Assembly (NCBI RefSeq): GCF_901709675.1
Contig: NC_051098.1
Span: 3,314,500-3,378,499, forward strand
Source: Syngnathus acus
Lineage: Eukaryota; Chordata; Actinopteri; Syngnathiformes; Syngnathidae
Length of the DNA stretch: 64,000 nt
Direction of reading: 5' to 3'
The first letter of the stretch is position 1. Every line of letters begins with the position of its first letter. The notes beneath the pieces were generated by a model. It made no database searches. It saw only the letters and a program-made list of their open reading frames with translations, and was not told where the DNA came from. Made by a program: the position numbers and the translations under genes. Below, piece after piece: positions 57,598 to 64,000 of the stretch.

Positions 57598-60500
57598 AAG
57601 ATGGCGGCGCGTGCACACGCAGCGACCTCTCTCTGTCCCGCCCGTACGGTGTTTTGTTCGTTTAATGAGTGTTTGTCCGAAGGTTTTGTGTGTTCGTCTC
57701 GTCGTACTGAGTCGTGCTACAAGTACAGCAGGCAGGTTCTGCTCGACATCGGCGAAAGCGAGTTTTGTGGCGTTCTGGACTTTGAAGCGGGGACATTAAA
57801 GGAGCTAGGACTGCTCCGTCCTGAAACGTCGCCGGACTCGCCTGCTATTCCTCCCCCGGTTAGGGAGCGTCGGAAGCGGTGTGCGAGGAGGCTGAAGAGG
57901 GGCAAGCGCGGAGGCGTCCGGGCCAGGCTGGCGGCCAACCCAGCTTCCCCGGCCGTGCCTTCCATTCTTCTGGCGAATGTTCGATCGCTGGACAACAAAA
58001 TGGATTACGTTCGCCTGCTGAGATCTACGAACCGGACAGTGCGTAACTGCTGTGTGCTCGTGTTCACCGAGACTTGGTTGACTGTCAACATTCCGGACTC
58101 TGCTGTACATCTGGAGCGGCTAGCGTGCTATCGGGCGGACCGGGCCATTGTAAAAGGGGGAAAATCGCGAGGAGGTGGAATATGCGTCTACATCCGTGAC
58201 GAATGGTGCCGGGACTCTGTAGTGGTATGCAAGCACTGCTCGCCACTGGCGGAGTCTGTGATCATTAAGTGCCGTCCTTTTTACCTGCCGAGGGAATTTA
58301 CTGCGATTCTGCTAGTCGCGGTATACATCCCGCCTTCCAACATCGAAGGCGACAGGATCGCGGCTCTTAGTGAACTGTACCAGTCTGTCAGTGAACAACA
58401 GACGGCGCACCCTGACGGTTTCACCATCTTCGCTGGGGATTTTAATCACGCTAACCTGAAGTCTGTTTTTCCGAGGCTTCACCGACATGTTAATTTTCCA
58501 ACACGTGGCGATGGCTTCGTGGACCTGGTCTACTCTTCACATAATGGAGCTTTCAAAGCCACCCCCCTCCCCCATCTTGGACTTTCTGACCATATCACTG
58601 TTATGCTTTTGCCCGTATACAGACAAATGGTGAAAGCATCCAGGCCGGTTCGCAAGCGGGTTAGAGTGTGGCCTGAGGGTGCCTCTGATGTGCTTCGAGA
58701 CTGCTTTGGCTCTACTGACTGGGAAATGTTTAAGCAGGCGGCCACTTGCAATGATTGGACGGATATAGAGGAGTATACTGACTCTGTTTCCTCTTACATC
58801 GCGAAGTGCATTGATGATGTGACCCACTCGAAATACATCGTCACTCGGGCTAACTGGAAGCCATGGCTGACTGGGGCTGTCCTCAGGCTGCTGAGGGCCA
58901 GGGACAAAGCCTTCAGGGCGGGGGATAAGGCTGGCTTGAGGACAGCGAGGGCCGACCTGTCCCGGGGCATCAAGGAGGCGAAAAGGGCGTTCTCTTGCAG
59001 GATTACCGCCCACTTCAAGGACAGCAAGGACGCACGGAGCCTTTGGCAGGGCATTCAGACCATCACGGACTACAAGCCCGCGCCGCAGAGCTGTGAGGGC
59101 GACATCCGTCTGCTCAACGATCTGAATCGCTTCTTTGCTCGCTTCGACGCTCAGAACAGCACTTGCCCGCTGAAGGCCCCTCCCCCTCCACAAGAGCAGC
59201 CCCTGTGCCTCTCTGCTGATAGCGTGAGGAGGGCGCTTGCCGCTATCAACACTCGTAAGGCGGCGGGCCCTGACAACATGCCGGGTCGAGCGCTGGAGGA
59301 CTGCGCTGGGGAGCTGACGGGTGTCTTCACGGACATCTTCAACATTTCCCTGCAGCAAGCTGTCGTCCCTTCGTGTTTCAAGGCTGCCGCCATCGTACCT
59401 GTGCCGAAGAAACCTGCCCCGTCCTGCTTCAATGACTACCGCCCCGTGGCACTGACGCCCATCATCATGAAGTGCTTTGAGCGGCTTGTCATGGAGCACA
59501 TCAGATCCATTCTACCCCCCACCATAGACCCCTTCCAGTTTGCGTACCGAGCCAAACGGTCCTCTGAGGATGCCATCTGCTCTGCCCTCCACTCGGCCCT
59601 CACCCACCTGGAGAGTAGGGACTCGTATGTGAGATTGCTGTTTGTGGACTTCAGTTCTGCCTTCAACACCATTGTGCCACAACGACTCATCTGCAAACTC
59701 GCCAAGCTGGGCCTCAGTACCTACCTCTGCAACTGGCTACTAGACTTCCTCAGTCAGAGACCTCAGGTGGTACATGTTGGCGACAAGATCTCCACCAGCA
59801 TCATGCTGAGCACGGGGGCCCCCCAAGGCTGCGTGCTCAGTCCGCTGCTCTTCACCCTGCTGACGCATGACTGCGCTGCAACCTACAGCACCAACCGCAT
59901 GGTGAAATTTGCTGACGACACGACTCTGGTGGGTCTCATTACCAAGGGCGACGAGACTCAATACAGGTTGGAGGTTGACCTTCTGACCACGTGGTGCAAG
60001 GACAACAACCTCCTGCTGAACGTCAACAAGACCAAGGAGATTGTTGTTGACTTCCGGAAGGGTCACACCCAACACCTGCCGCTGACCATCGACGGTGCTG
60101 TGGTGGAGAGAGTGAGCAGCACCAGGTTACTGGGGGTGCACATCAGTGAGGATCTCTCCTGGTCCACCAACACCGCATCACTGGCGAAGAAGGCCCAGCG
60201 TGTGCTCCTCCGGCCGTCATGACTACATTTTACCGTGGCACCATTGAGAGCGTCCTCTCCAGTTGTATTGCTGTTTGGGGTGGTAGCTGCGCTGACTACA
60301 ACATGAAGGCCCTGCAGCGCATAGTGAACACGGCTGGTAAGATTATTGGTGCTTCACTCCCCTCCTTGAAGGACATTTACACCTCCCATCTCACCCGCAA
60401 GGCGACCACGATTGTGAGTGATGTGAGTCACCCCGCTCACTCTTTGTTCGATCTTCTGCCCTCTGGGAAGAGGTACAGGAGCCTGCGCTCCCGCACCACC

Positions 60501-60836
60501 AGACTCACCAACAGCTTCATACTCCAGGCTGTTAGGATCCTGAACTCTCTCCCCCCTTCTGCGTAGCGTCCTGTACTTTTGCGCTGTATTCTGACTGTCT
60601 GATGTATGCACACTTGCTCCGTTTTGCTCCTCTTATTTATTGTTATTTATTTATTATTTATTCATCACTCTTATTATTCATTTTTTGTGCCTTCTTGTTT
60701 TTATTTTGTGTTGTTTGCTTGTATGTATGTCGTGTACGATGTCTTGTCACCGTGGGATAGTGGAAACGTAATTTCGATTTCTTTGTGTGTCTTGGCATGT
60801 GAAGAGATTGACAATAAAGCAGTCTTTGACTTTGAC
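57598..60836 (+). mobile_element. full-length-like LINE (copy D)
   Basis: Starts at AAGATGGCGGCG like copy A and ends AATAAAGCAGTCTTTGACTT followed by TGAC. Single-ORF LINE of the CR1/L2/Rex group. The 3' end recurs in copies C, E and F in this window. Confidence 0.88.
57601..60566 (+). pseudogene. LINE endonuclease-reverse transcriptase ORF with one frameshift (copy D)
   Basis: The first 873 residues are open. Endonuclease: NVRSLDNK, FTETWLTV, GDFNHANLKS, LGLSDHITVML, with the expected Asn, Glu, Asp and His residues. [59 protein letters not shown] (catalytic Asp pair present), then thumb [13 protein letters not shown]. At about 60199 a net loss of about 34 nt relative to copy C removes YFLRKLRR and shifts the frame. 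The remaining 115 residues continue from 60219. It is otherwise intact, so inactivation seems recent. No separate ORF1 was seen. Confidence 0.9.
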
Positions 60837-62665
60837 ACATTCAAGTGCATGAAAATTATTAACGTTTTTGTAAACAAGAACAGCGTACTGCTACTTTGAC
60901 CCTTGCGGAAGGTTGCATACTACCCTAAAAAGAATGGTTGTGACGGCGGGCAGGGCCAGGCTGGCTCGCCACTAATGTTCGTATTTGCCATCGGCTCCAT
61001 GTCGTTGCACCATAGCTTCGACAGTCAGTCAAAACATGTCTTTACGTGAAAATTGGGCACTGGACCTCTGCCCTAGAAAACTTTGTTAAGTAAGCTGATC
61101 ACAGAGTTCGGGACTGCATATCAGAACTTAATTTTTTGAAGGGGCCATGTAATTCAGTTGTGTTAAATATGAATTTAATATACATATATTTTTATAAAAC
61201 AGTAAATTCCATTGTTTTACTAAGCTGCCATTGTGTAGACCTGGTATAATTGTGTTGTAATTTGGAAATAAAAGGAGAAAAAAAAAAAAAAAAGGTTTAT
61301 TCACTTATTTTAAAATGACAAAGCTGTATATTAGTAATTAACCTTACCCTGACGTGCCGTGAGTCTAAGTTTAACCATGAGGTCGGTGGGTCAGGAAGAT
61401 GAGCACAACCGCCTGTGCTCATTTGAGAACCATGCCAAAATGTTTAATACATTTTCTATTATCAACTTTGGGTTGCACATACTTTAGGTAGACATGAAGA
61501 GATCAACCTATCATTGACAAATAAAAATAAAAATAAAGAAGTATAGCCCATGCAGGTGAGGCAATAACGGAAAAATAAGCTCTTATGTTCCTCCTCCTGC
61601 GCACCGCATTACCAATGCTTCAGTCACTACTTCTGACATCAAACAAATCAGCTGTCAGGAACAATTTATCAGTGAGGTCCAACTAAATACCACAAACTGG
61701 GTAAAGAGTCAGTGGGTGGTGATGAGAATTCACTCAGGTCTTTCTATATAATGTCCCACAGTTGACAGTGTAAGTTGGAGCACAAAATAAAGCACGTATT
61801 GAAAGGAAAAGTTGCAGACCTTCAAGACAGGATTGCTCTGACAACACAGATCTTTTTTGGGGCTGTTTTGAATGAGCACAGTGGCCTGCATCCATATGTA
61901 AAGGGAATACATTCAGAATCATTTGAACTCTAGCTAGAGGTTTTTTTTTGCCCGTCCACAACTGTGTAGATTTTGTTTATTTGTTCTCTCTTTTATTGAG
62001 GAAGAGGTAGAAAATGGCTTTATACAAAGGCAGTGGCAAATATTATTACATTTGAATTCAAACATTGTTTTTGATGAAATTGGGAAAAATACCTCTTATC
62101 AAGATTAACACCCTAATTAAGTGGGGCTATGCAATCCTTAGGAAAAATAAGTGTATGAAAGAAGAATGCAAAAATACAGTCTGCCAAACCATAAAATGCA
62201 TGAATTTAAAGGCAACTATTGAATGTGACCAAAGATAAAACAGAAAAGAATCATACACGCCTGCTTATGGGCAATTACAGTATTATTGCTAACAGTAAAA
62301 CGCATCACTCTTTTTGTGACTTGACAGAATTGAGGGGCTGGTTGTAAATTTCAGGTTACAGTTGATTTGTGCAGTGGTGCCAGCACTTTAGAAGGCTGTG
62401 TTGATTGAAAGGAGCCTAATAAAAAGGAGAATGTCCAGCTGTTATATTTATTGTAAAGCCATTATTAATGCACTTGAGAACTGACAATCTTTTTTCCTCA
62501 CATGTTGAACATTGTTTATTGTGTAACCATCACTCCATGTTAACATATGCAAACCAACAACTACTGTACACACATGTAGAAATCAATATTATGCAGTGTA
62601 TGGATGAAAGGAAAACAAACAATAGGATATCCATGAAATGCCCAACTGTGCTTATGGGCCTAGTG
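60837..62665. other. intron sequence, nothing recognised
   Basis: AT-rich. No coding relics, repeats or the missing musashi RRM2 exon were found. Confidence 0.45.
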
Positions 62666-62869
62666 CAGGGGTGTCAAACTCATTTCACATTGTGGGCCAC
62701 ATGCGGCCTCGGTAGATGTCAAGTGGGCCGGACTGTTAAAATTATACCATAGTCTGCTATAAATCACCAGAATCTCATGTCTTTCCTTTTTTTTTTTAGT
62801 GTAAAGAAGCACAAGAACATTAGGAAAATGTTGAAATTTAATGAACATTCGTTTTACAAAACATTTCAT

Positions 62870-63897
62870 GAAACACCTCAGATTTCCTTAGACAAATGTC
62901 TAAAATGTCTTCGGCTGTTGTGGTGTCCATCATTGGCACCAACTCAAGAAACTCTTCAGTAACAGTCAATCTCTCATCAACTCCACGAATAAATAAGGCC
63001 AGTTGTGCCACATCTGTGATGTCAGTGCTCTCGTCAATTGCAACGGAAAATGCAATAAATAACTTGACTCTGTTTCAATTGGCTGTCTAAATCTGCTGAT
63101 AGGTCCGAAATCCTCTCTGCTATAGTATTCTTCGTCAAGCTAATATTAGCAAAAGCTTGTCGTAACCAGCTCAGTGGTCTAGTGGAAGAGTGTCCGCCCT
63201 GAGACTGGAAGGTTGTGGGTTCAAACCCCAGCCGGGTCATACCAAAGACTATAAAAATGGGACCCATTGCCTCCCTGTTTGGCACTCAGCATTAAGGGTT
63301 GGAATTGGGGGGTTAGATCACCAAATGATTCCCGAGCGCGGCGCCGCTGCTGCTCACTGATCCCCTCTCCCCCAGGGGATGGATCAAAATCACACGGGGA
63401 TCGGTCAAATGCAGAGGACAAATTTCACCACACCCAGATGTGTGTGTGACGATCATTGGGACTTTAACTTGACTTTTTAACTTTTTTTCTTGGGACATAC
63501 AAGTTCAGCCGCCTTCATCATGCATCGTTTAACAAAGTTACCATCGGAATACGGCTTTGATTCTAATGCTATTTCGCTGGCAATTAGTTAGCTGGCTTTT
63601 ACCGCTGCTTCACTGACTTGTCGGCTCTGGATGAAAGTTGATTGCTGTTTCCTCAGACCCGCCTGCAATTCGTTGATCTAATCTCTTCTCACTTGTCCTT
63701 GCAAGCCGTCATATTTTTCGCTGTGAAGAGTCTCGTAGTGGCGTCGAATATTATATTTCTTCAATATCAAAACTTGTTGCAAAAACACCAAGCACAAAGG
63801 TTTTCCGTGCATTTCTATAAATAAATAGGACGTGGTCCATTTTTCATTGAAAATTCTACACTCTGTATCTACTGTTCTCCGTTTGGATAATGACATT
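62870..63897 (-). pseudogene. hAT transposase relic, interrupted by a SINE
   Basis: Starts MSLSKRRTVDTECRIFNEKW, followed by a BED-type finger in which one Cys appears to be Phe (PLCLVFLQQ), NIRRHYETLHSEKY, and up to LVCPKK. Across the SINE it continues AFANISLTKNTIAERISDLS, then VAIDESTDITDVAQLALFIR (the first catalytic Asp region) and FLELVPMMDTTTAEDI. The later catalytic and dimerisation parts are missing. Same broad hAT group as the GTF2IRD2/SCAND3-type transposases. Confidence 0.75.
63157..63475 (+). mobile_element. tRNA-derived SINE, full length, in hAT transposase
   Basis: A box AGCTCAGTGGTCTAGTGG and B box GGTTCAAACCC at tRNA spacing, then body GGGACCCATTGCCTCCCTGT, CACACGGGGATCGGTCAAAT and a tail with ACTTTAACTTGAC. 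Different family from the 49895 SINE. The tRNA-like head alone is not a tRNA gene because a non-tRNA body follows. Confidence 0.82.
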
Positions 63898-64000
63898 TTG
63901 GCTAACGAGGGTGTAGGAGAGGGGTAGAGACCAGGGTAGAAACAACGTCGCAACAAGCAGCAATTGGCGCATTGCTACCGTCTGCTGTGTTGGGTCTGTC
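63476..64000 (-). other. remaining hAT transposase region and flank
   Basis: 63476-63897 is the 5' part of the relic transposase. Beyond 63897 is element 5' sequence reaching the window end. Confidence 0.5.

Larger units (their letters stand above)
62666..64000 (-). mobile_element. hAT element running past the window edge, split by a SINE
   Basis: Left end CAGGGGTGTCAAACTCATTT matches the hAT MITE end at 49395. The transposase is read on the minus strand. A SINE is inserted at about 63157-63475. The other end is not in the window. Confidence 0.75.

Noticed and set aside
58537-59499. 320-residue minus-strand frame
   Set aside because: Antisense shadow of the LINE ORF at 57601-60566; the plus-strand frame carries all domain motifs.
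63157-63240. Possible tRNA gene
   Set aside because: A and B boxes are present but the sequence continues into a SINE body also seen at 39507-39690, and the acceptor stem does not close.
54775-64000. Search for the preceding RRM2 exon of musashi
   Set aside because: No segment encoding a KIFVGGLS-like RNP2 strand with proper splice sites was found on the minus strand, so the exon is presumed to lie outside the window.

Overview
This is a piece of a vertebrate nuclear genome, almost certainly from a ray-finned fish. It has long introns, GT-AG splice sites, fish-type L2/Rex-like LINEs, tRNA-derived SINEs with (TGGA)n tails, many hAT and TIR DNA-transposon remnants and Ty3/gypsy-type LTRs. Nothing bacterial or plasmid-like is present. 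The species cannot be fixed from the sequence.

The only host gene I can support is a musashi RNA-binding protein gene of the Musashi-2 type on the minus strand. It occupies nearly the whole window. Seven coding exons were located by translation and splice sites: 54774-54692, 52954-52840, 47695-47621, 24289-24170, 16842-16639, 7462-7311 and 1864-1823, the last ending in a stop codon. They join in frame and encode about 262 residues: the second half of RRM2, the linker that identifies the family, and the C-terminal region to the end of the protein. RRM1 and the first half of RRM2 must lie beyond position 64000. Positions 1-1822 are 3'UTR or flank. The protein matches Musashi-2 in layout but differs at many normally conserved sites.

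The rest of the window is intron, most of it filled by mobile elements, often nested. (a) 1-7000: copies of a TIR family here called G, a complete small LTR retrotransposon (2997-4355) and a microsatellite. (b) 7970-11213: a nearly full-length LINE. (c) 12700-15700: an older LINE with ORF1, split by a solo LTR. (d) 17027-22327: a TIR element (family C) holding another (family D), which holds two tail-to-tail LINE fragments. (e) 22769-25949: two more G elements. (f) 27070-34610: a LINE, hAT elements, MITEs and SINE pieces. (g) 35458-40640: solo LTRs, a second hAT copy and an L2 LINE. (h) 40640-46396: a four-layer nest (G, then family M, then an LTR retrotransposon, then a hAT element plus another solo LTR). 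(i) 47895-50360: a family C element with 251-bp tandem repeats, a hAT MITE and a SINE. (j) 53400-64000: LINE fragments, a nearly intact LINE ORF, a Tigger-like MITE and a hAT transposase relic split by a SINE.

The most interesting signals are the diverged musashi paralogue, four TIR families with similar termini and internal tandem repeats, two LTR retrotransposons whose primer-binding site is complementary to their own RNA 5' end, a perfect 21-bp hairpin at 30621-30668 and a hammerhead-ribozyme-like core at 41534-41561.
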